From assembly GCF_946222985.1 (NCBI RefSeq), contig NZ_CAMIFY010000005.1:16581-80580 (forward strand): a stretch of 64,000 bases of DNA. Direction: 5' to 3'. This DNA comes from an uncultured Corynebacterium sp. GTDB taxonomy: Bacteria > Actinomycetota > Actinomycetes > Mycobacteriales > Mycobacteriaceae. The translations under genes and the position numbers were made by a program. Below the pieces are notes generated by a model, which was given only the letters and a program-made list of their open reading frames with translations, was not told the DNA's origin and did not search any database. Shown here in pieces: positions 1 through 10,278 of this stretch (position 1 is its first letter; every line of letters begins with the position of its first letter).

Positions 1-1
1 C

Positions 2-1057
2 GCTCGTGCGGTCATTCCGCTCGCCGACGAACACCTGGACGTCTTTTGCGACCGTTTGCTGCGATACCTGGCGCCCAGGAAAAGCGGGCAGGCGCTCGTC
101 GGCTACAAATCGCTGTGCAGCAGCTTGTGCCGCATCATCGGCGAGATTCAGCCGTTGGCCAAACCGGACGATCCCGACGAGCAACCGACGCCGGTTCCGT
201 CGGAGGACCCGAACTTCAACGTCGACGAGCGGTCCACGAAGTGCACGACGATGCGGGTGACCCTGCGCGCCGACGAAGGCCGCGAGGCGATCGCCATCAT
301 CGATGCGATTGCGAGGGCGCATGGGTGCGGGCGTCGTGAAGCACTGATGCACGCACTGCGTGGGACCGCCAAGGAAGTACGAGTGGCGTTCAACATCTAC
401 CGCGCCATGGAGGGAGGGCCCGCGTGGATGTCGGGGCCCGGCTGGCTGGATGCCGTGGCCACCGAAGAATGGACCAAACGCGCGACGCACGTTCGGTTGT
501 CGTCCAACGGCAGCACGGAAGGGTACGTGCCGACCGAGGCGATGGCGGCGTTCATCGAAGGGAGAGACGGGGTGTGCCGCTTTCCCATGTGCGACAACCC
601 CGCGCACCGCGACGACAAGGATCACGTGGCCAACTACAACCACGAAAACCCGAAGGAAGGTGGACCGACCAGCACCGCAAACGTGCACTGCTTGTGCCGT
701 CGGCACCACAACGTGAAGACCTCGAAGCTGTGGGACGTCGAGGCCCATCCCGACGGATCCGAGGTTTGGACCAGCGCGGATGGCGAGCACAGGTTCGTCA
801 CCATGCCGCAGGGGCCGCTGGCGGGGTTCGGACGGAAGACGTTCGACGCCCGCGCGACGCGATTGACCGCGACGCGCCACGAGCACAACGCCCGGCGGAT
901 CGCCGAGGAAGAGGAGGCGAAACGGGTGACGGAAGAGGCGCAGTCCGCCGCGATGGAGAAATGGAAGGACCTCTACGGCCCCGACGCCTCGGGCCCGGAA
1001 GCGGATCTGTCCTACGAGGAAAAGAGGGAGCAGTTCCCCGATGTGCCGCCGTTTTGA
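2..1057 (+). CDS. HNH endonuclease (5' truncated by window edge)
   Basis: The frame is open from the first codon of the window with no start, so the gene begins upstream and only its C-terminal 351 residues are visible. The protein has a late HNH nuclease core: a cysteine-containing segment CRFPMCDNP, then DKDHVANYNHENP with the metal-binding histidines, then CRRHHNVKTSKLWD. This layout is typical of the DUF222/HNH proteins that are abundant and multicopy in corynebacteria and mycobacteria. The C-terminus is a charged, probably helical region rich in Glu, Lys and Arg, ending at a TGA. Such genes are usually single and often mobile in location; their cellular role is not established. It is tail to tail with the exchanger gene that follows, 13 bp away. 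Family call is firm; function beyond a likely DNA nuclease is not. Confidence 0.85.
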   Translation, partial: ARAVIPLADEHLDVFCDRLLRYLAPRKSGQALVGYKSLCSSLCRIIGEIQPLAKPDDPDEQPTPVPSEDPNFNVDERSTKCTTMRVTLRADEGREAIAIIDAIARAHGCGRREALMHALRGTAKEVRVAFNIYRAMEGGPAWMSGPGWLDAVATEEWTKRATHVRLSSNGSTEGYVPTEAMAAFIEGRDGVCRFPMCDNPAHRDDKDHVANYNHENPKEGGPTSTANVHCLCRRHHNVKTSKLWDVEAHPDGSEVWTSADGEHRFVTMPQGPLAGFGRKTFDARATRLTATRHEHNARRIAEEEEAKRVTEEAQSAAMEKWKDLYGPDASGPEADLSYEEKREQFPDVPPF

Positions 1058-1070
1058 TCCGGGGCGACCG

Positions 1071-2693
1071 TCACAGCAGCATCATGATCAGCACTTGCGC
1101 GGCGATGATCTTGCCGACCATCGCCACCGGGTAGACCGTGGTGTACCCGCGCGCGCTCAGGTCGGTGCCGGAGGCGGTGTTGAGGTAGGCGATCACCGCC
1201 GGGTTGGTGGTGATGCCGGCGGCGACGCCGATGGATTCGTCGAAGGTCATGCGTCGCCACGCCATGAGCACGACGACGGTCGCGATCGCGCTGACCAGAG
1301 TGACCACGAGCCCGAGGCCGATGTAGAGGAGGCTGGTCGGGTCGGTCAGCGCCGAGCGGAAGCCCGCGCCCGCGGTGGTGCCGACGCCGGCCATGAACAG
1401 TGCCATGCCGAGCGATTCGAGCGTCTTAGTCGAGTGATACGGCAACTGCCAGCGCACCGGGCCGGTGCGGCCGAGCGCGCCGAAGACGAGCCCCGCGATG
1501 ATCGGGCCGCCGCCGAAGCCCAGCGACAGGGTGCCGCCGCCGGGCATCGGGATGGGGATCGCGCCGAGGGCCAGACCCAACGCCAGGCCCAGTGCCAACG
1601 GCAACAGGTCCGGATTCGCCAGGGACTTCTCGGAGTCGCCGAGGAACCCGCGGATGGATTCGATGCGCTGTTTCGGAGCGACGACGCGTACACGGTCGGA
1701 CAGCTGGAGCCGGTCGTCGGCGGCGGGGACGACGTCGGCGTCGCCGCGCCGCAGGCGGGCGATGGTGAAGCCGTGGTCTTCCAGGGTGCGCAGTTCGCCG
1801 ACGGTGCGGCCGGCGACGTCGGGGTTGGACACCGCCATGCGCACGAACCGCAGATCCGATTCGTGCGGGTCCATCTCGATGCGCTCGCCCAGCGCGGCGA
1901 TGGCCTTGTCCAGTTCGTCGGCGGTGCCGTTGACCATGATCGAGCAGCCCTCGGACAGCACGTCGTGGGGTTCGGCGAGCCGCTGGTCGCCGGTGCCGGT
2001 CGACACGCGGGTGGTGATGATCTTCGCACCGGTGAACTCGGGCACGTCGGCCACGGTGAGTTCGCGGCCGGGTCCGATGCGGATGCCGATGTAGTGGAGC
2101 TTCTCGGCGAGCACGCCCTCGGCCTTGGCGTCGGCGAGGTGGTCGACGCGCAGCAGGCGGGCGCCGATGGCGGCGACGATGATGATGCCCAGCACACCGC
2201 CGGGATACGCCAGCGAGTAGCCGACCACCGCGGCCGACGCGGCCTCCGGGTCGGATCCCGGCGGCAGCAGATCGGGCACGGCGGCGAGGATGGCGGCCAT
2301 GCCGGGGGTCGACGACATCGCGCCGGCGAACATGCCGGCGCCGGTGATCGCGTCGGCGCCGGAGACGCGCACCAGGGCGAAGGTCAGGGCGGTCAACCCG
2401 ACCAGCAGCACCGCGACGATGAGGTTGAGCGCCAGGCCGCGACTGCGCAGCGTCCGGAAAAAAGCCGGCCCCGCGGACAGGCCGATGCAGTAGACGAACA
2501 GCGCGAGCCCGAATTGATAGAGCAGGGGCGGCAGCTGAATGTCGGGGTTGGCCGTCGACAAGCCGATGGCCACGAACAGGATGGCCGCCGAGCCGAGGCT
2601 CAGCCCCGCCACGCGGATTCGTCCCAGTGCGAATCCGACGGTGAGGATGACCGCCAACGCGAGCAGCCCATTGGATGCGAGGAGTTCGAGCAC
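1071..2693 (-). CDS. AspT/YidE-type aspartate:alanine exchanger family transporter
   Basis: The 540-residue membrane protein has two hydrophobic halves of about five segments each (roughly residues 5-175 and 365-540) separated by a soluble middle. The middle resembles two TrkA-C (RCK_C) regulatory modules, around residues 200-275 and 285-350. This is the architecture of the AspT/YidE/YbjL duplication family (AAE family), which includes aspartate:alanine antiporters; most actinobacterial members are uncharacterised, so the substrate is unknown. Length matches the family (about 540-560). GTG is chosen as start because a TAGGCT -10 box lies 7 bp upstream and there is no Shine-Dalgarno sequence, which suggests a leaderless mRNA. 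It is divergent from scpB with only 83 bp between the two starts. Confidence 0.85.
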   Translation of the reverse strand: MLELLASNGLLALAVILTVGFALGRIRVAGLSLGSAAILFVAIGLSTANPDIQLPPLLYQFGLALFVYCIGLSAGPAFFRTLRSRGLALNLIVAVLLVGLTALTFALVRVSGADAITGAGMFAGAMSSTPGMAAILAAVPDLLPPGSDPEAASAAVVGYSLAYPGGVLGIIIVAAIGARLLRVDHLADAKAEGVLAEKLHYIGIRIGPGRELTVADVPEFTGAKIITTRVSTGTGDQRLAEPHDVLSEGCSIMVNGTADELDKAIAALGERIEMDPHESDLRFVRMAVSNPDVAGRTVGELRTLEDHGFTIARLRRGDADVVPAADDRLQLSDRVRVVAPKQRIESIRGFLGDSEKSLANPDLLPLALGLALGLALGAIPIPMPGGGTLSLGFGGGPIIAGLVFGALGRTGPVRWQLPYHSTKTLESLGMALFMAGVGTTAGAGFRSALTDPTSLLYIGLGLVVTLVSAIATVVVLMAWRRMTFDESIGVAAGITTNPAVIAYLNTASGTDLSARGYTTVYPVAMVGKIIAAQVLIMMLL

Positions 2694-2700
2694 GTTGCCC

Positions 2701-2706
2701 AGCCTA
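2701..2706 (-). promoter_or_regulatory. -10 box (TAGGCT) of exchanger gene, leaderless
   Basis: TAGGCT lies 7 bp before the GTG start, so transcription should begin at or next to the start codon. No ribosome binding site is present. Confidence 0.5.
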
Positions 2707-2763
2707 ATCCCGCTTGACGACGATGGCCCACCGCGCTGTCGTCATCGCCGTGCCCGTGGCCGG

Positions 2764-2769
2764 TAAGGT
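2764..2769 (+). promoter_or_regulatory. -10 box (TAAGGT) of scpB, leaderless
   Basis: TAAGGT ends 7 bp before the ATG at 2777. The same bases could be read as a weak ribosome binding site, but the spacing equals that of the other leaderless starts in the window. Confidence 0.5.
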
Positions 2770-2776
2770 TTGCGCC

Positions 2777-3355
2777 ATGGAACCGACTGACTCACGCGGC
2801 GAGCTGCCCCGGATCGATCCGCTGCGCGCGGCGGTGGAGAGCGTGCTGCTCGTCGTCGATTCGCCGGTGGCCCCGATCGACCTCGCGCGCGCACTCGACG
2901 TGGAGCCGGAGGCGATCCTCGAGGTGCTCGCCGAGATGCGCGGCGAGTTCGAGGAGCGGGGCTCGGGATTCGATCTGCGCGAGGTCGAGGGCGGGTGGCG
3001 CCTGTACACGCGGTCGGAGTTCGCCGACGCGGTGGAGGCGTTCTTGCTCGACGGCACGCAGACGAAGCTGTCGCGTGCGGCGCTGGAGACGTTGGCGGTG
3101 GTGGCCTACCGGCAGCCGGCGACGAGGGCGCAGGTCTCGGCGGTGCGCGGCGTCAACGTCGACGGCGTGATGCGCACGCTGCTGGCCCGGGGGCTCGTCG
3201 CCGAAGCGGGGGAGGAGCCCGCCACGGGCGCGCACCTGTACGTCACGACGAATCTGTTCCTCGAGCAGCTCGGCATCGAGTCGTTGGAGAAGTTGCCGGA
3301 TCTGGCGCCGTTGTTGCCCGACGTCGATCTCATCGACGAGCCTGATCTTCCGTGA
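2777..3355 (+). CDS. scpB: Segregation and condensation protein ScpB
   Basis: The 192-residue protein matches ScpB, the winged-helix kleisin-associated subunit of the SMC-ScpA-ScpB condensin that compacts and segregates chromosomes. Visible hallmarks are the N-terminal winged-helix region (VESVLLVVDSPVAPIDLARAL) and the conserved core LSRAALETLAVVAYRQPATRAQV leading to VRGVNVDGVMRTLLARGLV. Its length is normal for actinobacterial ScpB. The frame stays open to 2714, but the ATG at 2777 follows a -10-like box and is where similarity begins. ScpA normally lies directly upstream; here that place is taken by the divergent exchanger gene, so scpA must be elsewhere. Downstream, rluB and cmk-der keep the usual order after an interruption by biotin genes. 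Confidence 0.93.
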   Translation: MEPTDSRGELPRIDPLRAAVESVLLVVDSPVAPIDLARALDVEPEAILEVLAEMRGEFEERGSGFDLREVEGGWRLYTRSEFADAVEAFLLDGTQTKLSRAALETLAVVAYRQPATRAQVSAVRGVNVDGVMRTLLARGLVAEAGEEPATGAHLYVTTNLFLEQLGIESLEKLPDLAPLLPDVDLIDEPDLP

Positions 3356-3573
3356 CGCGGGACGGCCGCCCCCGATTCCGGTCGGACCCGCGGGCCGGGT
3401 CACACGGGCGGCCCCCGGGAGTGTGATGTTCGTCGCCCGGGCAACCCCCGATTAAGGGGAACGCCGGTCGCCCGTTAAGGTCGTGGGGGATACGGTCGGT
3501 CAATGGCGCGAAACGGCGTTAACGCGTGCGTGTCGCGCACCGACCCCGCGAGCGGGAAAGGACTCTTCACCTC

Positions 3574-4251
3574 ATGTACTTCAGGGGCATCCACATCATC
3601 ACCGGCACGACGGCCGGCGTGGGCAAGACCACCGCGACCGCGGCTCTCGTCGCGCAGGCGATGGCGGTCGGTGAGGAGCCCGTCGTCGTCAAGCTGGCGC
3701 AGACCGGCGAGTCTGAGGACCAGGGCGCGTTGGCGGACATTCGCCGACTGACCGGCTGCGAGGACCTGCACGAATTCGCGCGGTACCCCGCGGCGTTGCC
3801 CCCGGTGTTCGCCGCGCGTCGCGCCGGCCTGCCCGAGCTGGACCTGGCGGAGACCGCCGAGCGTCTGCGCGATCTCGCCGCCGACGGTCGCCCCGTGTTC
3901 GTCATCGGCACCGGCGGCATTCTGGCGCGCATCGCCAACTGGTCACTGCCGGCGCTGGCCGAGGAGCTCGGCGCCCCGGTGACCATCGTGACGGGTACCG
4001 CTCCCGGCACCCTCAACATCGTCGAGTTGACGGTGGAGGCGTGCAAGGCGCGGGGCCTGGAGATCGCCGGCATCATCGGTGGCGCCATCCCCGAGGAGCT
4101 CGACGCGGTGGACGAGTACGCCGTCGACCAGCTGCCGATCGTCACGGGCCTGCCGGTTCTGGCGTGGCTGCCCGAGGGGGCGGACCGGCTCGAGCGCGAA
4201 GACTTCATCGGCCGCGCCGCCGGTTGGTTCAACGGCACGACGGTCGGGTAG
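3574..4251 (+). CDS. BioD-like paralogue, Mg2+ ligands lost
   Basis: This 225-residue P-loop protein aligns along its whole length with dethiobiotin synthetase, including the second copy encoded 1.6 kb downstream. It keeps the nucleotide loop (GTTAGVGKTT, Lys18) and the substrate-side lysine (Lys40 in VVKLAQTG). The two acidic residues that bind Mg2+ in BioD are gone: the position of Asp49 is Ala52 (QGALADIRRL) and that of Glu108 is Ile111 (FVIGTGGIL in place of LVEGAGGLL). I infer it no longer makes dethiobiotin, and may bind a nucleotide or act as a regulator or structural partner. The ATG at 3574 is preceded by GAAAGGA. It lies between scpB and bioA on the same strand, separated from bioA by 234 bp and a probable new promoter. 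Confidence 0.75.
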   Translation: MYFRGIHIITGTTAGVGKTTATAALVAQAMAVGEEPVVVKLAQTGESEDQGALADIRRLTGCEDLHEFARYPAALPPVFAARRAGLPELDLAETAERLRDLAADGRPVFVIGTGGILARIANWSLPALAEELGAPVTIVTGTAPGTLNIVELTVEACKARGLEIAGIIGGAIPEELDAVDEYAVDQLPIVTGLPVLAWLPEGADRLEREDFIGRAAGWFNGTTVG

Positions 4252-4302
4252 CACGGGGGAGCCCCGCTCAGTTGTCTCGGTCTTCCCCCACGATTCAACA
4301 CC

Positions 4303-4440
4303 CTTCGCCATGCCCCGGCGGATCCGGGGCAGCAGGGCGGCCATCATCGCCGCCACCATGATCGCCTGCATGCCGTAGAAGTTGAAGCGTTCCCGGGATT
4401 CGGCGCCGATGATGGCGGGCAGCGCAATGGGGGCCCACCC
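4303..4440 (-). pseudogene. Possible remnant of a POT-family peptide transporter
   Basis: In the gap between the BioD-like gene and bioA the minus strand can be read as a short peptide with the sequence GAESRERFNFYGMQAIMV. This fits the ExxER(F/Y)xxYG signature of helix 1 in proton-dependent oligopeptide transporters (POT/PTR2). There is no start codon at the expected place and the rest of a transporter is missing: the frame runs antisense into the BioD-like gene. I read it as a decayed fragment, which would mark this interval as a site of past rearrangement. It could also be a chance match. Confidence 0.3.
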
Positions 4441-4471
4441 CTGAACGGTGTTCGATTCGGTGGAATCGGGC

Positions 4472-4477
4472 TACCCT
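4472..4477 (+). promoter_or_regulatory. -10 box (TACCCT) of bioA, leaderless
   Basis: TACCCT ends 8 bp before the bioA ATG and no ribosome binding site is present. The box suggests that bioA-bioD has its own promoter separate from the BioD-like gene. No BirA/BioQ-type inverted repeat was recognised around it. Confidence 0.45.
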
Positions 4478-4485
4478 CTGCCTTC

Positions 4486-5871
4486 ATGACGGCCTCCATG
4501 ACGACGGACGCGACCGAACCCGACCACGCGGATCCACATGACATCGCAGCCTTCGACGCCGCGCACGTGTGGCATCCCTACGGGCCGATGCCGAGCCCCG
4601 TGTTGGCCCTGCCGGTGGCGTCGGCGGCGGGCACCCGGTTGACGCTCGAGGTCGGCCGGGAGCTCATCGACGGCATGAGCAGTTGGTGGGCGGCGTGCCA
4701 CGGGCATTCGCACCCGCGGCTGGTCGCGGCGGCGCAGCGGCAGGCGGCGACGATGTCGCACGTGATGTTCGGCGGGCTCACGCACGCGCCCGCCGTGGAT
4801 CTCGCCCGGCGCCTGCTCGCCTTGACCGCGCCGGAGATGCCCGAGCTGACCGCGGTGTTCTTCTCCGACTCCGGGTCGGTGTCGGTGGAGGTCGCGATCA
4901 AGATGGCCCTGCAGTACCAGCGGGCCATCGGCCACCCCGAGCGCACGCGATTGATGACGTGGCGCGGCGGCTACCACGGCGACACCCGGGCGCCGATGAG
5001 CGTCTGCGACCCCGACGGCGGCATGCACTCGCTGTGGGAGGGCACCTTCGCGCCGCAGGTCTTCGCGCCGGTTCCGCCGCGGCGGGGATCCTCGCCGGAG
5101 GTCCGCGAGGCGTACCTCGCGGAGTTCGAGGCCACGTTGCCGGCAACGTCCCACACGACACCGCATTCCGACGTCGCCGCGGTCATCGTCGAACCCGTCG
5201 TGCAGGGCGCCGGCGGCATGCGTTTCCACGATCACGAGCTGCTCGTCGGGCTGCGCGACATCTGCGACCGGCACGGGGCGTTGCTGATCGTCGACGAGAT
5301 CGCCACCGGCTTCGGTCGCACCGGCGACCTGTTCGTCTCGGGGGCAGCGGGGATCGAGCCGGACGTGTTGTGCGTCGGCAAGGCGTTGACGGGAGGTTTC
5401 CTGTCGCTGGCCGCGACGCTGACGACGGAAAAGGTCGCGTCGGCGATCTCCGCGGGCGAGGGCGGCGGGCTGATGCACGGGCCGACGTTCATGGCCAACC
5501 CGCTGGCGTGCGCGGTCGCCGCCGAGAACCTCGACATCATCGCGGACGGGGCCTGGCGCGAGGACGTACCGCGCATCGAGGCCGGACTGCGTGCGGGCCT
5601 GGAACCGCTGCGCGCACGCCCCGGTGTCGCCGACGTCCGGGTACTCGGTGCCATCGGGGTGGTGGAGATGACGCGGCCCGTCGACATGGCCCGCGCCACC
5701 GCGGCTTGCGTCGCCGAGGGCGTGTGGCTGCGGCCCTTCGGAAAACTCGTCTACGCCATGCCGATGTACGTCAGCGACGACGCGGAGGTCGCCGCGATCT
5801 GCCGCGCCATCGCCGCGATCGTCGACGCCGAGGAAGATACCGAGAAAGACACGGAGGGAGCGTCGGCATGA
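4486..5871 (+). CDS. bioA: Adenosylmethionine-8-amino-7-oxononanoate aminotransferase
   Basis: BioA transfers the amino group of S-adenosylmethionine to KAPA to give DAPA, the second-to-last intermediate before dethiobiotin, using pyridoxal phosphate. The 461-residue sequence has the BioA-specific start DAAHVWHPYGPM, the substrate region ELIDGMSSWWAACHGHSHP, the phosphate-binding DSGSVSVEVAIKMALQY, the cofactor aspartate in LLIVDEIATGFGRTG, and Lys299 in VGKALTGG as the Schiff-base lysine. The length is slightly above the usual 430 because of extra residues at both ends, the C-terminal one rich in acidic residues. Its stop codon overlaps the bioD start (ATGA), so the two are translationally coupled. 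bioF and bioB are not in this window, and the organism may be unable to make biotin from the start. Confidence 0.95.
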   Translation: MTASMTTDATEPDHADPHDIAAFDAAHVWHPYGPMPSPVLALPVASAAGTRLTLEVGRELIDGMSSWWAACHGHSHPRLVAAAQRQAATMSHVMFGGLTHAPAVDLARRLLALTAPEMPELTAVFFSDSGSVSVEVAIKMALQYQRAIGHPERTRLMTWRGGYHGDTRAPMSVCDPDGGMHSLWEGTFAPQVFAPVPPRRGSSPEVREAYLAEFEATLPATSHTTPHSDVAAVIVEPVVQGAGGMRFHDHELLVGLRDICDRHGALLIVDEIATGFGRTGDLFVSGAAGIEPDVLCVGKALTGGFLSLAATLTTEKVASAISAGEGGGLMHGPTFMANPLACAVAAENLDIIADGAWREDVPRIEAGLRAGLEPLRARPGVADVRVLGAIGVVEMTRPVDMARATAACVAEGVWLRPFGKLVYAMPMYVSDDAEVAAICRAIAAIVDAEEDTEKDTEGASA

Positions 5872-6560
5872 GCGTCGTCATCGTCACGGGCACGGGCACC
5901 GACGTCGGCAAGACGATCGTCACGGCGGCGGTGGCGGCGGCGTTGACGTCGGCGGGGCGCGAGGTGACCGTCGTCAAGCCGGTGCAGACGGGACATCCGG
6001 GCACCGGGGGCGATCTCGACGATGTCCGCCGACTCACCGGCGTGCGGGACCTGCACGGATTCGCGCGGTACCCCGAGCCGATGGCGCCGCTGGCCGCGGC
6101 CGGCAGGGCATGCTTGCCGACGCTGCGTCTCGACGACGTCGCCCACCGCATCCGCGCACTCGACGGCCCGGAGCGCACAGTGCTCGTCGAGGGCGCGGGC
6201 GGATTGCTGGTGCGCATCGGTGCCGGCGGGGAATCCGAGTGGGGACTGCCCGATCTGGCGGCACGACTGCCCGGGGCCCGGACGATCGTGGTCACGCCGC
6301 TGGGGCTGGGGTGCCTCAACGCCGCCGAACTGACCGTCGAAGTCGCGCGCGGGCGGGGGATGGACGTGGCGGGCCTGGTCGGCGGTTCGCTGCCCGCGGG
6401 GGACGATCCCGTCGTCGCGACGAACCTGGAGGATCTGCCGCGGCTGACCGGAGTCGACTTGCTGGGCGCGGTCCCCGCGGGGGCCGGCGCGATGACCCGG
6501 GAGGCCTTCACGGCGGCGGCCCCGCACTGGCTGTCCGACGTCGCCGGAAAAGTGGGGTAG
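5868..6560 (+). CDS. bioD: Dethiobiotin synthetase
   Basis: BioD carboxylates DAPA with CO2 and ATP to form the ureido ring of dethiobiotin. The 230-residue protein carries all catalytic features: P-loop GTGTDVGKT (Lys15, Thr16), Lys37 in VVKPVQTG, Asp49 in GGDLDDV and Glu108 in VEGAGG. These fall at the same positions as the Mg2+ ligands known from the Mycobacterium tuberculosis enzyme. It overlaps bioA by four bases. Comparison with the upstream BioD-like protein shows shared corynebacterial features (RRLTG, DLH, FARYP), so the two probably arose by duplication, this copy remaining active. Confidence 0.95.
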   Translation: MSVVIVTGTGTDVGKTIVTAAVAAALTSAGREVTVVKPVQTGHPGTGGDLDDVRRLTGVRDLHGFARYPEPMAPLAAAGRACLPTLRLDDVAHRIRALDGPERTVLVEGAGGLLVRIGAGGESEWGLPDLAARLPGARTIVVTPLGLGCLNAAELTVEVARGRGMDVAGLVGGSLPAGDDPVVATNLEDLPRLTGVDLLGAVPAGAGAMTREAFTAAAPHWLSDVAGKVG

Positions 6561-6703
6561 GCTGTCCCGCGGACATCGCCGTGGGGCGCACCGACCATGT
6601 CAACGCTTGATATTCGCGGGCATCGACACCGTGGGCCCCGCGACGCACACCGGCGGCGATCCGCCGGGCGTCGATCCACATGGTCAACAAGAAGAGGACT
6701 CTC

Positions 6704-7584
6704 GTGTCACCCACCGCTCGCCGAGACGGCACACCGGACAACAACAAGCCCACCAAGTCCCAGAAGAAGGCCGGCGACTACTACGTCTCCCAGGCCCGCC
6801 CCGCACGCCACCAGCACGTCGAGGGCAACCGACGCACCAGCGGCAACGACGGAGAAGGCGTGCGCCTGCAGAAGGTGCTCGCCCAGGCCGGCGTGGCCTC
6901 GCGCCGCATGGCCGAACGCCTCATCGACGAGGGCCGCGTGGAAATCGACGGCAAGATCGTCACCCGCCAGGGCGTGCGCGTCGACCCGAACACCGCGGTC
7001 ATCCGCGTCGACGGATCCCGCGTCGTGGTCAACGAGGACACGCGCTACTTCCTGCTCAACAAGCCCCGCGGCGTGCAGTGCACCATGCACGACGACCAGG
7101 GCCGCCCCTGCGTGGGCGACATCATCGGCGAAAAGGTCGCCGCGGGCCAGCGCCTGTTCCACGTCGGCCGCCTCGACGCGGCCACCGAGGGGCTGCTGCT
7201 GCTGACCAACGACGGCGAGCTGGCCAACCGCCTGATGCACCCGAGCTACAACGTCACCAAGACGTACATGGCCACGGTCATCGGCGAACTCGACAACAAG
7301 GCCATCCGTGCCCTGACCAACGGCATCGAGCTCGACGACGGCCCGGCCAAGGCCGACTTCGCCCAGATCATCGACGTGTGGCAGGGCCGCTCCATCGTGC
7401 GCCTCGAGCTGCACGAGGGCCGCAAGCACATCGTGCGCCGCATGCTCAAGGAACTGGGCTACCCGGTCGAGCGTCTCGTGCGCACCAAGATCCACACCGT
7501 CCAGCTCGGCGAACAGACGCCGGGCGCCCTGCGCGCGCTCAACCGCGCCGAGCTGGCCTCGCTGTACAAGGCGGTGGGCATGTG

Positions 7585-7585
<1 letters not shown>
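6704..7585 (+). CDS. rluB: 23S rRNA pseudouridine synthase RluB family
   Basis: The protein has a basic disordered N-terminus, an S4 RNA-binding domain (about residues 48-105, beginning RLQKVLAQAGVASRRMAERLI) and an RsuA/RluB-type catalytic domain. The catalytic motif is GRLDAATEGLLLLTNDGELANRL, containing the essential aspartate, followed by KTY and the HEGRKHIVRRML motif near the end. RluB isomerises uridine 2605 of 23S rRNA in E. coli numbering. I place the start at the GTG at 6704 because GAGGA lies 5 bp upstream; an in-frame ATG at 6680 would add eight residues but has no such site. Its stop overlaps the next start (TGATG), coupling it to cmk-der as in other corynebacteria. Confidence 0.9.
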
Positions 7586-9936
<2,351 letters not shown>

Positions 9937-10278
9937 CGGAGGCGGGGACGGGGACGGAGGCGCCGGGGTCGGCCCCTCCCAACCGTCCCAACGGTCCCGA
10001 AAATTCGCGGAGCCCCCGCGACGGGACACCCGAACCCGGAAAACGTGCTGGTCATTGCCGATCGCGATGTCCCGTTTTCCGGGTTTTTCGGCGTCGGCAC
10101 CCCGCAACGGGACGGGCGCACGGGGGAGGGCCACGCCAGGCCTCCCGACCAGGTGATCGGTCGGAGCGAACGGATTCGCCGGGCGGGCCGATTGCGCCGG
10201 CGCGCCGAAAGGGTGCATTGTTGGGCCACCACCATCGGGGCGCGACGGGCGCCCCGACCGATTAGGAGGCGACCAGCG
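9937..10278. other. 342-bp intergenic region with terminator
   Basis: No gene is seen here. The interval holds a G-rich stretch just after der, the der terminator at 10033-10088, and the ribosome binding site AGGAGG (10264-10269) of the PASTA protein. No clear promoter was recognised. Confidence 0.6.
10033..10088 (+). terminator. Rho-independent terminator after der
   Basis: A perfect 13-bp inverted repeat (AACCCGGAAAACG at 10033-10045 and its complement at 10073-10085) encloses a 27-base loop and is followed by a run of T. The long loop is unusual for a simple terminator. Confidence 0.75.

Noticed and set aside
1041..2717. 558-codon open frame on the + strand opposite the exchanger gene
   Set aside because: It is an antisense shadow: the product is a Gly/Asp/Arg/Gln-rich chain without hydrophobic segments or motifs, whereas the minus frame gives a complete transporter.
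4252..4485. Biotin riboswitch or BirA-type operator before bioA
   Set aside because: No conserved RNA structure or dyad could be drawn, and the promoter appears leaderless, leaving no room for a riboswitch.
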